From Alistipes sp. (lineage in GTDB: Bacteria; Bacteroidota; Bacteroidia; Bacteroidales; Rikenellaceae), in contig JAGBVG010000038.1 in the NCBI GenBank assembly GCA_017630455.1, positions 1 to 59,458 of the forward strand: 59,458 nucleotides of DNA. Direction: 5' to 3'. Below, piece after piece: positions 1 through 8,365 of this stretch. The position numbers were made by a program, and so were the translations under genes. Below the pieces are notes generated by a model. It saw nothing but the letters and a program-made list of their open reading frames with translations. It was not told the DNA's origin and did no database searches. Each line of letters starts with the position of its first letter. The stretch's first letter is position 1.

Positions 1-1
1 C

Positions 2-1999
2 ACTGGCGGTACATTCACTACTGTAGCAAAGGAGGGTACTAACGCAGCGCTCATCAACGATGATTTGGAATGGACTGAGGCTGAGAATGGCAATTGGACA
101 CTCACTCGCAAGCCAGACGTTGCTAAGATTGGCGAGGTAGGCTATACTACTTTGGCAAAGGCAGTTGCTGCTGTTGAGGATGGTGGCACTATCACCCTTG
201 TAGCAAACGAGCTATTCACTGAGACAAATCGCTACAACAACGGTGGCTGGTGGGATGGCTTGGGCTATAGCGGCGACAAGAGCTTCACTATCGACCTCAA
301 CAACTACACAATCAGTCAGAGTCAGGATGGTATCCTCAACGACTATTTGATTTGGGTGAAGAACGATGGTGCAAAGGGTAACACTATTACACTAAAGAAT
401 GGTACTCTCGATGCTGGCAAAACAGCTTACTGCGCTTTTGCTACTGCTTCTTCAAACAAACAGAAGATAACCATTAACCTTGAGAACATCGAGCTTAAGG
501 GTAATAACTCAAATGGTGCTGTTGCTAAGATTCGTGGCGGTGCAGAGCTTAATGTTAAGGCTGGTGCAGTGATTAATGGCTTGAACAACTACGTAGGTAT
601 TGAGTGTGTTAATTCAACAACAAATATCTATGAGGGTGCTGAAATCTATCAGAAAGGTACATCAAGCAGCTGGGGATGTCTCGTTGGCGTAAGCGGCAAT
701 GGTACTGTAAATGTATATGGTGGTAAGGGTACAAGCGCAAGAGGTGGCTTTATCGCTATGACATCTGGTGGTACAATCAACGTTTATGGCGGTGAGTGGA
801 TTGCAAATGTCGATGGCACGTATGCAAGCGATAACAAGGGTATCTTGATTGCACAAAGCGATAAGCAGTATAATGCTGGCGCAGGCAACTCTGTAATTAA
901 TGTTACTGGTGGTACATTCAAGGGTGGTTACAACTGCTACGGCAACAAGGCAGGTGATGCTCAGATTAACATCAAGGGTGGTAACTTCAACGCTGATCCA
1001 TCAGCATACGTAGTAGATGGTTACAAGGCTGATGCTGATGAGGCTAATGGTGTTTGGACAGTTGTATCAGACCCAGCTGCCAAGATTGGCTCTACAGAGT
1101 ATGCTACACTTCAGGAGGCTTTCAATGTAGGTGGTGATATTACACTCCTTCGCAATGTAACCGTTGCCGAGTCAGTCGTTTTGGCAGAGGGCAAGACTGC
1201 TGTTCTTGATCTTAATGGTTTTGTTATCAATGGAGCTGAGGAGTCGACCGTTAAACATATCTATGCAATGAAGAACTACGGTACATTGACGATTAAGGAT
1301 GCTAAGAGTAATGGCTCAATCAACTCTCGTGGTATTTACAACTACGGAACTTTGAATCTTAACTCTGGTAAGATTAGTGCGCTTGATGGTAACGGTGGTT
1401 ATGCTGTTAACAACCAGTCAGGCTCAATATTTGTCATGAACGGTGGTTGGATAGCTGCAGACTACGAGGATGGCGATGCTCCTACTTCTGGTAATTACGA
1501 TGCAACAGCATTGAATGTCCCTGCAGGCGCTACAGCAACTCTTAATGGAGGTAAGATAACTAATGCTGGCAACTTTACATTTGCCGTTTCTGCTGCTGGT
1601 ACATTGACAGTTCCAGTAGAGTCTACACTTGTAATCTCTGGTCGTCACGGCGCAATCTCTGTCGGTGGCGGTGAAACTACAATTAATGCAGGTACATACA
1701 GCATCCCTGAGAACACAGAGAATACTGACAACGTTGTTTATGTATATGGTGGCAAGATGACTATCAACGCAGGTACATTTATTGGTGACCGTGATATTGC
1801 AAATGGCGGTTGCTGTGTATACGATGCAAGTGGTGGCGTAACAATCAATGGTGGTGTATTCGGCAACTCATCAGGTGGCGATGTTTGGGGTACAACAGGT
1901 ACCACTATCAAGGGTGGTAAGTTTGAGAACCTTACTGAGACTTCACGCATTGCAGATGGCTATGAGTTGAATGCAAACGGTGAGGTTGTTGCAAAGTAA
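2..1999 (+). CDS. Beta-helix repeat surface protein, 3' part (partial)
   Basis: Partial: the frame is open from the left edge, so the true start and any signal peptide lie outside the window. The TTG at 65 is in frame, but codons continue upstream of it, so I do not take it as the start. The visible ~665 residues are made of short Gly/Asn-rich strand repeats (for example GGTINVYGGEW, GGVTINGGVFG), the pattern of a right-handed parallel beta-helix surface protein. A longer unit, KIGxxxYxTLxxA followed by GxITLL/V, begins near 122 and again near 1082, marking two related modules. The protein ends in GYELNANGEVVAK with no recognisable type IX secretion C-terminal domain or membrane anchor. The role is unknown; adhesion or glycan contact are only possibilities. 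Confidence 0.75.
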   Translation, partial: TGGTFTTVAKEGTNAALINDDLEWTEAENGNWTLTRKPDVAKIGEVGYTTLAKAVAAVEDGGTITLVANELFTETNRYNNGGWWDGLGYSGDKSFTIDLNNYTISQSQDGILNDYLIWVKNDGAKGNTITLKNGTLDAGKTAYCAFATASSNKQKITINLENIELKGNNSNGAVAKIRGGAELNVKAGAVINGLNNYVGIECVNSTTNIYEGAEIYQKGTSSSWGCLVGVSGNGTVNVYGGKGTSARGGFIAMTSGGTINVYGGEWIANVDGTYASDNKGILIAQSDKQYNAGAGNSVINVTGGTFKGGYNCYGNKAGDAQINIKGGNFNADPSAYVVDGYKADADEANGVWTVVSDPAAKIGSTEYATLQEAFNVGGDITLLRNVTVAESVVLAEGKTAVLDLNGFVINGAEESTVKHIYAMKNYGTLTIKDAKSNGSINSRGIYNYGTLNLNSGKISALDGNGGYAVNNQSGSIFVMNGGWIAADYEDGDAPTSGNYDATALNVPAGATATLNGGKITNAGNFTFAVSAAGTLTVPVESTLVISGRHGAISVGGGETTINAGTYSIPENTENTDNVVYVYGGKMTINAGTFIGDRDIANGGCCVYDASGGVTINGGVFGNSSGGDVWGTTGTTIKGGKFENLTETSRIADGYELNANGEVVAK

Positions 2000-2023
2000 T
2001 CAATAACTATTTCTATTATTCAG

Positions 2024-2057
2024 GCGCTCGGCTTCGGTCGGGCGCTTTTTTTCTTTT
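2024..2057 (+). terminator. Rho-independent terminator with TTCG loop
   Basis: Nine-pair stem GCGCTCGGC / GTCGGGCGC (two G-T wobbles) closed by a TTCG tetraloop and followed by TTTTTTTC. It lies 24 bases after the stop of the beta-helix gene and ends that transcript before lpxB. Confidence 0.9.
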
Positions 2058-2115
2058 GGCATCATTAGATGCACCCACCACAAGTAGCTCTTTACAAAAT
2101 CCATCCTCACAAGTG

Positions 2116-2145
2116 ATTGTATCTCGTTATAATTTTGTATCTTTG
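2116..2145 (+). promoter_or_regulatory. Putative Bacteroidetes-type promoter for lpxB
   Basis: ATTG (2116-2119), 18 bases, then TATCTTTG (2138-2145), close to the TTTG-N19-TAnnTTTG pattern. It overlaps the region where an upstream in-frame start for lpxB (2117) would lie, which argues for the start at 2165. Confidence 0.6.
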
Positions 2146-2164
2146 CGTTACAAAAGTGATAAAT

Positions 2165-3295
2165 ATGAGATACTACGTTATTGCTGGTGAGCCGTCGGGA
2201 GATTTGCACGGCGGAAAACTGATGCGCGGAATAGCAAAATATGACCCCGAGGCGCAGTTCCGATTCTCGGGGGGCGACCTTATGTGTGAGGTGGGGGGCA
2301 AGCAGAATATGCTCTACCACTATCGCGAGATGTCGTTCTTCGGGTTTGTGCAGGTGGCGCGAAACATACGCACCATATTCCAGCAGATGGACAACGTAAA
2401 GGCTGATATAGAGACTTTTGCGCCCGATGTGATAATACTCATCGACTACCCCGCGTTCAACATCCGCATTGCCAAGTGGGCCAAAAGCAAGGGCATAAGG
2501 GTCTACTACTACATTGCCCCGAAGGTGTGGGCGTGGAAGGAGCGCAGGGTGAAGAGTCTACGCAAGTACGTAGACCGCCTATACACCATATTCCCATTCG
2601 AGACGGAGTATTTCCGCGGTTACGGCATAGAGCCGCACTTCTTCGGCAACCCATTGGCTGATGACATCGCCGAGCGTCGTGCAACACTACCCGCACGCGA
2701 GGAGTACATCGCGGAGTGCGGATTCGACAGTCGTCCCATTGTGGCACTTTTGGCGGGAAGCCGCGTGTCGGAGATACGCGCCAACCTCCCCGATATGGTG
2801 GCCATAGCGCGCCGATTACCCGAATATCAGTTTGTGGTGACAGCAGTACCGTGGATAGATAAAAGCGTGTACAACAGCATAATAGGTGGCTCGGAGGTGA
2901 GGTATGTGTGTGATCGCACGCAGCAGACGCTGGCGATGAGCGAGGCGGCGATAGTGACATCGGGAACTGCGACACTCGAGACCGCGCTGATGGGAATCCC
3001 CGAGGTGGTGATCTACCACGTGCCGTGGTTGTACGAGAAGCTGAAGCCCTACTTCTTGCGTATACCCTACATCTCGCTCGTGAACATAAATCTCGGCCGC
3101 GAGGCTGTGAAGGAGTTGGTATGTGCAAAGCTCGACATCGACAATGCCGAACGTGAGGTGCGCGCCATACTGCCACAGGGCTCAGAGCGCGAAAGGATGC
3201 TTCACGATTTCGACGAGTTGAGAGCAATGATAGGCGGCGAGGGTGCTTCGCAACGCTTTGCCGAGGATATTGTTAACACACTACGACAGAAATAG
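2165..3295 (+). CDS. lpxB: Lipid-A-disaccharide synthase
   Basis: LpxB is a glycosyltransferase (GT19) that joins UDP-2,3-diacylglucosamine and lipid X to make the lipid A disaccharide at the cytoplasmic face of the inner membrane. The 376-residue protein starts MRYYVIAGEPSGDLHGG, the family N terminus with the GEPSGD motif. It continues with the family stretch YYIAPKVWAWKERR, then LLAGSRVSEI (sugar-nucleotide part of the fold) and TSGTATLETALMGIPEVVIYH near residue 265. Length is normal for the family. Start at 2165 is chosen because the upstream extension (from 2117) overlaps a promoter and is not conserved-looking. A FAH-fold gene follows after only 2 bases, so the two are cotranscribed. 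Confidence 0.95.
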   Translation: MRYYVIAGEPSGDLHGGKLMRGIAKYDPEAQFRFSGGDLMCEVGGKQNMLYHYREMSFFGFVQVARNIRTIFQQMDNVKADIETFAPDVIILIDYPAFNIRIAKWAKSKGIRVYYYIAPKVWAWKERRVKSLRKYVDRLYTIFPFETEYFRGYGIEPHFFGNPLADDIAERRATLPAREEYIAECGFDSRPIVALLAGSRVSEIRANLPDMVAIARRLPEYQFVVTAVPWIDKSVYNSIIGGSEVRYVCDRTQQTLAMSEAAIVTSGTATLETALMGIPEVVIYHVPWLYEKLKPYFLRIPYISLVNINLGREAVKELVCAKLDIDNAEREVRAILPQGSERERMLHDFDELRAMIGGEGASQRFAEDIVNTLRQK

Positions 3296-3297
3296 TT

Positions 3298-3873
3298 ATG
3301 AAACTTATAAACATCATAAACAACTACTCAGAGGCTGGCGAGACACCACGTTTCTACCTTAAGGCCGATACCGCTCTTTTGCGCAACAACGACGCCTTCT
3401 ACATCCCCGAGGGTGTGGGACGTGTGGTGGCGATGCCACATATAGTGCTTAAGAATGCTCGTCTGGCCAAGTGCATAAGCGAGCGCTTTGCGCCACGATG
3501 TATAGATAGCGTTATGGCGGGTGTTACGTTCTCCTGCGCCGACAAACTCGCTGAGGCTCAGCGCGAAGGACTACCTTGGGATGAGGCTGTGGGCTTCGAC
3601 CACTCCTCGGCACTCTCGCTCGATGCCCTGCCCCACGACGCTATGCTGGAGGGGGCTGTGTTCTACATCAACGGCGAGGAGCGTGCGCGAATAAGGATTG
3701 CGGATATGCGATTCTCGCCCGACCGCATCGTGAGCCACCTCTCGGAGTGTATGACGCTGCGCATCGGTGACCTCATATATCTCGGTGCGGCAGAGGAGTT
3801 TGAGGTGAAGGCTGGCGACAACTACCGCGTGGAAATTGCAGGTAAGACGCTTCTGAACTTCGACATAAAATAA
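3298..3873 (+). CDS. Degenerate fumarylacetoacetate-hydrolase (FAH) fold protein
   Basis: 191 residues. The stretch DSVMAGVTFSCADKL..REGLPWDEAVGFDHSSALS matches the FAH-family core G-x-D-x-TARD-x-Q..GLPW-x-x-A-K-GFD, and the C terminus DNYRVEIAGKTLLNFDIK resembles the FAH end GD-x-V-x-x-x-I-x-GxGxLxN. Expected metal ligands (the HxGELxxVIG segment with its Glu residues) are missing: that place reads MPHIVLKNARLAKCISERF. I therefore infer a FAH fold that has lost hydrolase chemistry or has a changed role. It is translationally linked to lpxB (2-base gap), a pairing whose functional meaning is unclear. Confidence 0.65.
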   Translation: MKLINIINNYSEAGETPRFYLKADTALLRNNDAFYIPEGVGRVVAMPHIVLKNARLAKCISERFAPRCIDSVMAGVTFSCADKLAEAQREGLPWDEAVGFDHSSALSLDALPHDAMLEGAVFYINGEERARIRIADMRFSPDRIVSHLSECMTLRIGDLIYLGAAEEFEVKAGDNYRVEIAGKTLLNFDIK

Positions 3874-3892
3874 GAGGTCGTCTAACATCCTT

Positions 3893-3932
3893 ACACAAAA
3901 TAGGCGTGTCCGAAACTATTTGGACACGCCTA
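3893..3932. terminator. Bidirectional terminator between converging genes
   Basis: Perfect 11-pair stem TAGGCGTGTCC (3901-3911) / GGACACGCCTA (3922-3932) with a 10-base loop. Read on the minus strand it is followed by TTTTGTG, so it best serves argR; on the plus strand it would also stop the lpxB transcript. Confidence 0.85.
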
Positions 3933-3958
3933 CTATATTATGTTAAGGTATACCGCCC

Positions 3959-4432
3959 TTACTTGCCGACAAGCAGCGCGAGCGATGGGAACAGCTCACA
4001 CAACTGATCAATGAGGATATCCTTGTCGAAGCCTTCGCGAAGGATAAGGAGGATAGTGTTATCGCCGGCAATGGAGCCAAGAACCTCGCTGATGCCTTTG
4101 CTGTCGATAGGCACCGACACAGCACTCGCATAACCCGGCTTGGTGGTTATAACACACATATTTCCCGAGAAAGCGATATCGGTGATATTATCGGTGATGT
4201 TGGTAGATACCACAAGGTCGCTATGCGTTGCATTAGGCAACACATAGACATAGCCACGCTCCTTATTAGGCACCTTAGCCACGTTCATAAACTTCAGGTC
4301 GCGAGAGAGCGTAGACTGCGTAACAGTAACACCACACTCCTCCAGGCGCTGGATAAGTTCCTCCTGTGATGATATGTACTCCGAACGGATAATCTTTCGT
4401 ATCACAGAAAGACGCTGAGTCTTCTGATTCAT
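3959..4432 (-). CDS. argR: Arginine repressor ArgR
   Basis: 157 residues. ArgR/AhrC-type regulator: an N-terminal winged helix (residues 1-70, QRLSVIRKIIRSEYISSQEELIQRL, then TQSTLSRDLKFM as recognition helix) and a C-terminal hexamerisation/arginine-binding domain (TKPGYASAVSVPID and SIAGDNTILLILRE, the GDDT-like arginine motif). It represses arginine biosynthesis and can activate catabolism when arginine is bound. An upstream GTG (4465) would add 11 residues, but MNQKTQRLSV is the natural family start. A consensus promoter lies at 4508-4539. No arginine genes are adjacent, although an arginine-deiminase-like gene lies at the right end of the window. Confidence 0.95.
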   Translation of the reverse strand: MNQKTQRLSVIRKIIRSEYISSQEELIQRLEECGVTVTQSTLSRDLKFMNVAKVPNKERGYVYVLPNATHSDLVVSTNITDNITDIAFSGNMCVITTKPGYASAVSVPIDSKGISEVLGSIAGDNTILLILREGFDKDILIDQLCELFPSLALLVGK

Positions 4433-4507
4433 TTTTTGTTCTTCGTTATGTTTATTCCTTACCACGTCTAACGCAATTTGATGGGGATTATTGTCACAAT
4501 AGACTTA

Positions 4508-4539
4508 CAAAATTATAAAATTTAATCTTATGATGCAAA
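4508..4539 (-). promoter_or_regulatory. Promoter of argR
   Basis: On the minus strand TTTG (4539-4536), 20 bases, TAATTTTG (4515-4508): an almost ideal Bacteroidetes housekeeping promoter, giving a leader of roughly 70 bases. A+T-rich partly symmetric sequence around it could hold ARG boxes for autoregulation, but I could not define a site. Confidence 0.75.
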
Positions 4540-4574
4540 TTTAACACAAAAAATATATCCACTGGGCGTTACCT

Positions 4575-4605
4575 TTTGTTCTATGAAAATGTTTTTGTAT
4601 CTTTG
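4575..4605 (+). promoter_or_regulatory. Promoter of the lipoprotein pair
   Basis: TTTG (4575-4578), exactly 19 bases, TATCTTTG (4598-4605). It is divergent from the argR promoter and about 57 bases upstream of the ATG at 4663. Confidence 0.8.
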
Positions 4606-4662
4606 TCCCAAATATACTAAATAAGTAAACATTATTAATAACTATAACCAATTTCTAAAACT

Positions 4663-5925
4663 ATGAAAAAACTATTCTCAATCTTTGCAGTGGCACTTGT
4701 AGTACTCTTCGCGTTGAGCTGCGAGAAGTCTCAGGATAAGCCTGCACCACAGCCTGATCCAACTCCAGTGATCCCATCGGAGGTGGTATCTCCAGAGGAT
4801 TTCGAGATCGACATCCAGATTAAGGATATCAAGGCTACATCGGCTATCGCAACTGCAACACCTAACGGTTCGAACCGATACTACTTCCGTGTAATCACAA
4901 AGATGGAGCTCGACGCTTTTGGCATCTACAACGATGACTACCAGATCTTTGAGTATATCATTGAGAACCCATACAGCAGCGACTGGATCACCGAGGGCTA
5001 CACAACCCTCCAGTGCGACCTCGCAGCCGAGACCGACTACCTCGCTGTAGGTTTCAACTTCGAGAACTGGGAGGCTATGCACACCCAGCAGGATGAGCTA
5101 AAGCTCTTCCGCAAGGCCTTCACAACCCCAGAGGGCGCACAGGTAGACCCTGACTCGTTGTTCGCAACATCGGATCTTATTACAGACCACACCGACTTCA
5201 ACCTCACTGTAACACCTTCAAAGGCTGATGCACAGTGGACATACTACATCTGGACTAAGAAGTCATACGACGAGACTTTGGCTACCGAGGCTAAGGCAAA
5301 CATCGTTATGCGTAGCTACTTCGGTCTTAACAACATCGCTGTTGAGCAGGGCTTTAGCTTCGGTGACATCATCCAGGAGGATAAGCTTGGTCGCGTAGGC
5401 GCACACACAATCTCTGCATACCAGCCATTGAAGAACAACACTGAATATGTAGTAGTATTGTTCTACGTTGACCCAACATCTGTTGACCCAACATCTGTTT
5501 ACGACTACAACTATGTTGCTGTTCCATTCAAGACTGCTGAGCCATCAACAGAGACCATCGCCAAGCTTGAGGTATCTGAGGCTGTAATCGTAAAGAGCGG
5601 CTTCTCATACGATGTTCAGTTCCTTGTAAAGACTGATGGATACGCTACAGACCTTTTGGCTGGTGCACAGCTTTGGGCTAACTACGACTTTGCGAAGTAC
5701 TGGGATCCAAACGACTGGTCACAGATTCAGGCTTTCTTCTTGTACCGCAAGTCTGTAGGCGCAGAGACCTTGGCAGCTGCTAAGACATCTGAGGGCGCTA
5801 CAATTTCGTTCACAGGCTTTGACAAGAACGACTATGTATTCTTCTTCGAGGTTCTCAACGCTGAGAACACCCCAACGCAGTATGCCGTTCGCGTGACACC
5901 TGAGATGTTCGACAACGCACAGTAA
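4663..5925 (+). CDS. Surface lipoprotein with repeated Ig/Fn3-like modules
   Basis: 420 residues. MKKLFSIFAVALVVLFALSC is a lipoprotein signal peptide with Cys20 as the lipidated residue, followed by a Pro/Asp-rich linker. The body alternates conserved-looking blocks: IKATSAIATATPNGSNRYYF..., FNLTVTPSKADAQWTYYIW..., and a last block from about residue 300 (AKLEVSEAVIVKSGF). This suggests two or three beta-sandwich domains of Fn3/Ig type. A duplicated PTSVDPTSV lies near residue 270. The family was not recognised and no function can be named. It is followed after 23 bases by another lipoprotein with a nearly identical signal peptide, so the two are probably coexpressed and exposed on the surface. 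Confidence 0.8.
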   Translation: MKKLFSIFAVALVVLFALSCEKSQDKPAPQPDPTPVIPSEVVSPEDFEIDIQIKDIKATSAIATATPNGSNRYYFRVITKMELDAFGIYNDDYQIFEYIIENPYSSDWITEGYTTLQCDLAAETDYLAVGFNFENWEAMHTQQDELKLFRKAFTTPEGAQVDPDSLFATSDLITDHTDFNLTVTPSKADAQWTYYIWTKKSYDETLATEAKANIVMRSYFGLNNIAVEQGFSFGDIIQEDKLGRVGAHTISAYQPLKNNTEYVVVLFYVDPTSVDPTSVYDYNYVAVPFKTAEPSTETIAKLEVSEAVIVKSGFSYDVQFLVKTDGYATDLLAGAQLWANYDFAKYWDPNDWSQIQAFFLYRKSVGAETLAAAKTSEGATISFTGFDKNDYVFFFEVLNAENTPTQYAVRVTPEMFDNAQ

Positions 5926-5948
5926 CCCACCTAAAACCTTAGAACTCA

Positions 5949-7343
5949 ATGAGAAAGTTATTTAACATATTTGCTATCGCAGCTCTCGCACTCGGCATCA
6001 CCGCGTGCGAGAAGCCTGCGGGCAACGAGCCTGAGGTAGAGGCTAAGAAGCCTGCTCTCGAGGCTGACAAGACCGAGATTGTGGCTAATGGTGCCGATAA
6101 GGTTACCTTCACAGCTACCGTTGATGGCGAGGCAAATGCCGAGATCATCATAATCTCACTCAAGGATAACTCTGTTCTCGAGGACAACACCTTCGCAACT
6201 ACAACTCCTGGCACATACCAGTTCAAGGCTGTGTATGGCAATGAGTCCTCGGACGTAGTGGAGATCACCGCTACCGAGGCCGAGAAGATCATCACCCTCG
6301 AGGCTGATAAGAGCGAGATCGTTGCCGATGCTACTGAGGCTGTGACATTTACCGTGAAGGTTGATGGTGCAGAGGTAACAGAGGGCTATGAGATTACAAA
6401 CCTTAACTACAGCGCAGCATTGGAGGGTAACACCTTCACATCGGACGTAGCTGGAGAGTTTAAGTTCCAGGCAAAGTACGACGGCAAGTGGCTCTCTAAC
6501 GAGGTTACCATCACCGTAAACAACGTTCCCGTACCAGAGCATAAGGAGCTAAAGATTACTGCTTCACCTAACCGCATCAAGGCTGATGGCGTAGAGGAGG
6601 CAGTCTTCACAGTTATGTACGGCGAGGATGACGTAACTGCAGATGCCGAGGTATTTAACTCATTGACAAACGAGGGTATTGAGAGCAAGAAATTCTCAAC
6701 CACAGAGCCTGGTACATACAAGTTCCGCGCACGCTACAATGGCGAGACAACAGGTGCAAGCGTGGAGGTTGATGCCTATGATCCAGCAATTGCCGGTCAG
6801 TACGAGATTGGCAGCATCTATAATAAGGATGGTGTTAAGGGTGTGATTTTCGCTATTAAGGAGCATCCATCATCAGGCACTATCTTCTGCTACATTATGT
6901 CTATGGATGAGGAGGATTTGGCTTGGTCTACAGAGTATTGCGATTTGAGCTATGCAAACTCTACCTGGGGCGCTTGGATTACAGAGGACATCTTCGACCC
7001 AGCACGTGACAACCGCGACATCAACAAATACCCTGCCTTCAAGTGGTGCGTAGAGCACGGCGATGGCTGGTTCTTGCCTTCACAGGATGAGATGTTGTGG
7101 ATGTGGGATGCTGTCTCTGGTGGCACACATAAGTTTGATTCTCCAACTGTCGAGAAGTTCAACAAGGTGCTCTCTGAAAATGGTGGAGAGCCATTCCAGG
7201 AGACATACTACTGGTCATCAACTGCTGGTTCTGCAGACATCGCTATCGCTGTAGCATTTATGGAGAATAGTGTTGTTTGCCTCACACCATCGCGCGATAA
7301 CGCTTATAGCGTACGCGCTGCATACCGTTTTGCTATCAACTAA
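5949..7343 (+). CDS. Lipoprotein with three Ig-like repeats and a FISUMP/DUF1566-like C-terminal domain
   Basis: 464 residues. Lipobox ITAC with Cys20. Three ~80-residue bacterial Ig-like repeats begin LEADKTEIVANGADKVTFTA (~39), LEADKSEIVADATEAVTFTV (~119) and ITASPNRIKADGVEEAVFTV (~204). Each closes with a TPGTYQFKAVY-like strand. From ~280 the sequence switches to a domain with CVEHGDGWFLPSQDEM..., YYWSST and SVRAAYRF, the signature of the DUF1566/FISUMP (Lcl C-terminal-like) family found on Bacteroidetes surface proteins. I infer a stalk of Ig domains presenting a C-terminal binding domain. Ligand unknown. Confidence 0.85.
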   Translation: MRKLFNIFAIAALALGITACEKPAGNEPEVEAKKPALEADKTEIVANGADKVTFTATVDGEANAEIIIISLKDNSVLEDNTFATTTPGTYQFKAVYGNESSDVVEITATEAEKIITLEADKSEIVADATEAVTFTVKVDGAEVTEGYEITNLNYSAALEGNTFTSDVAGEFKFQAKYDGKWLSNEVTITVNNVPVPEHKELKITASPNRIKADGVEEAVFTVMYGEDDVTADAEVFNSLTNEGIESKKFSTTEPGTYKFRARYNGETTGASVEVDAYDPAIAGQYEIGSIYNKDGVKGVIFAIKEHPSSGTIFCYIMSMDEEDLAWSTEYCDLSYANSTWGAWITEDIFDPARDNRDINKYPAFKWCVEHGDGWFLPSQDEMLWMWDAVSGGTHKFDSPTVEKFNKVLSENGGEPFQETYYWSSTAGSADIAIAVAFMENSVVCLTPSRDNAYSVRAAYRFAIN

Positions 7344-7364
7344 TAGCTAGCCACATTAGTGATA

Positions 7365-7409
7365 TTAGGGAGGTTAGGGAGCATTGAGATTCTTCCTTAA
7401 CCTCCCTAA
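7365..7409. repeat. Intergenic 16-base inverted repeat (hairpin) before thiL
   Basis: Arms TTAGGGAGGTTAGGGA (7365-7380) and TCCTTAACCTCCCTAA (7394-7409) pair along all 16 positions with one G-T wobble and a 13-base loop. No T tract follows (next is ATTCCTTAAACTCC, itself a variant of the same motif). It could end the upstream transcript or act in the thiL leader. The simple GGGAGGTTAAGGA-type motif also looks like a dispersed intergenic repeat. Confidence 0.7.
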
Positions 7410-7429
7410 ATTCCTTAAACTCCATAACT

Positions 7430-8365
7430 ATGAAAAAATCGGAATTTGGATTTATTGGCGATATAGCCGCGATGTTTGGGGCATTACCCCACCACGGCTT
7501 CGAGCCTATTGGCGATGACTGCACGGTGCTGCAGATGGGCGATGAGGCGTTGGTGATGACTACGGATATGCTTGTGGAGGATATACACTTTCTGCGTGGC
7601 GCGTCATTGCCCGAGGAGGTGGGTGAGAAGAGCCTTATGGTCAACATCTCGGATGTGGCGGCGATGGGTGCTAAGCCCATAGCAACGCTCCTGAGCATCG
7701 CACTCCCAGAGTCGGCACAAGGCGAGTGGGCAGAGAGGTTTATGCGTGGCTACTACGAAGCATCGGAGCGTGAGGGTGTAGCACTTGTAGGTGGTGACAC
7801 CACAGCGTCGCGAGATAAGATTTCGATAAACGTTGTTGCCATAGGACGTGCGCCGATGACAAACCTAAAGCGCCGCTCAGCAGCAAAGGTGGGTGACGTA
7901 ATCGCCGTAACGGGCAAGCTCGGCATATCGTCGAAAGGTCTGGTGGATATTATGTTTGGCGACCTGAACACCGCAGCGGCGAAGGCTCATCGCCGAGGTC
8001 AGGCACGTGTGGCAGAGGGAATGTGGCTCGGCGCGCGTGAGGAGGCACACGCGATGATGGATATCTCGGATGGCATAGCCTCGGACATAAAGCACATAAT
8101 GGAGCAGTCGCAGGTGGGAGCGGTCATAGAGCTTACGAAAGTGCCTACGGATTACGACATACGTTATGCGACCACAGGCGGTGAGGATTATGAATTATTG
8201 CTGACCGTAGAGCCATCGGCATTCGACACCGTAGCAGAGGCACTACGCGCCGCAACGGGAACTACACTGACGGCGATAGGCACAATAGTCGAAGGCAATG
8301 GCATAGAGTGGCTCGAGAATGGCAAGCCCACAGAGATAGAGATGCGCGGATTTGAGCATTTCTAA
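7430..8365 (+). CDS. thiL: Thiamine-monophosphate kinase
   Basis: ThiL phosphorylates thiamine monophosphate with ATP to give thiamine diphosphate, the last step of the pathway, in the cytoplasm. The 311-residue protein shows the whole AIR-synthase-like signature: IGDDCTVL (residues 28-35), TTDMLVEDIHF, VNISDVAAMGAKP, LVGGDTTAS, GDVIAVTGKLGISSKGL, MDISDGIASDIKHI and GGEDYELLLTV. The metal/ATP-binding Asp residues (GDD, TTD, GGD, ISDG) are present. Its last bases overlap by 4 with the end of the converging flippase gene. No other thiamine gene is next to it. Confidence 0.95.
   Translation: MKKSEFGFIGDIAAMFGALPHHGFEPIGDDCTVLQMGDEALVMTTDMLVEDIHFLRGASLPEEVGEKSLMVNISDVAAMGAKPIATLLSIALPESAQGEWAERFMRGYYEASEREGVALVGGDTTASRDKISINVVAIGRAPMTNLKRRSAAKVGDVIAVTGKLGISSKGLVDIMFGDLNTAAAKAHRRGQARVAEGMWLGAREEAHAMMDISDGIASDIKHIMEQSQVGAVIELTKVPTDYDIRYATTGGEDYELLLTVEPSAFDTVAEALRAATGTTLTAIGTIVEGNGIEWLENGKPTEIEMRGFEHF

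Noticed and set aside
2457-3227. 256-codon minus-strand frame opposite lpxB
   Set aside because: Arg/Ser/Pro/Cys-rich shadow of a conserved plus-strand gene.
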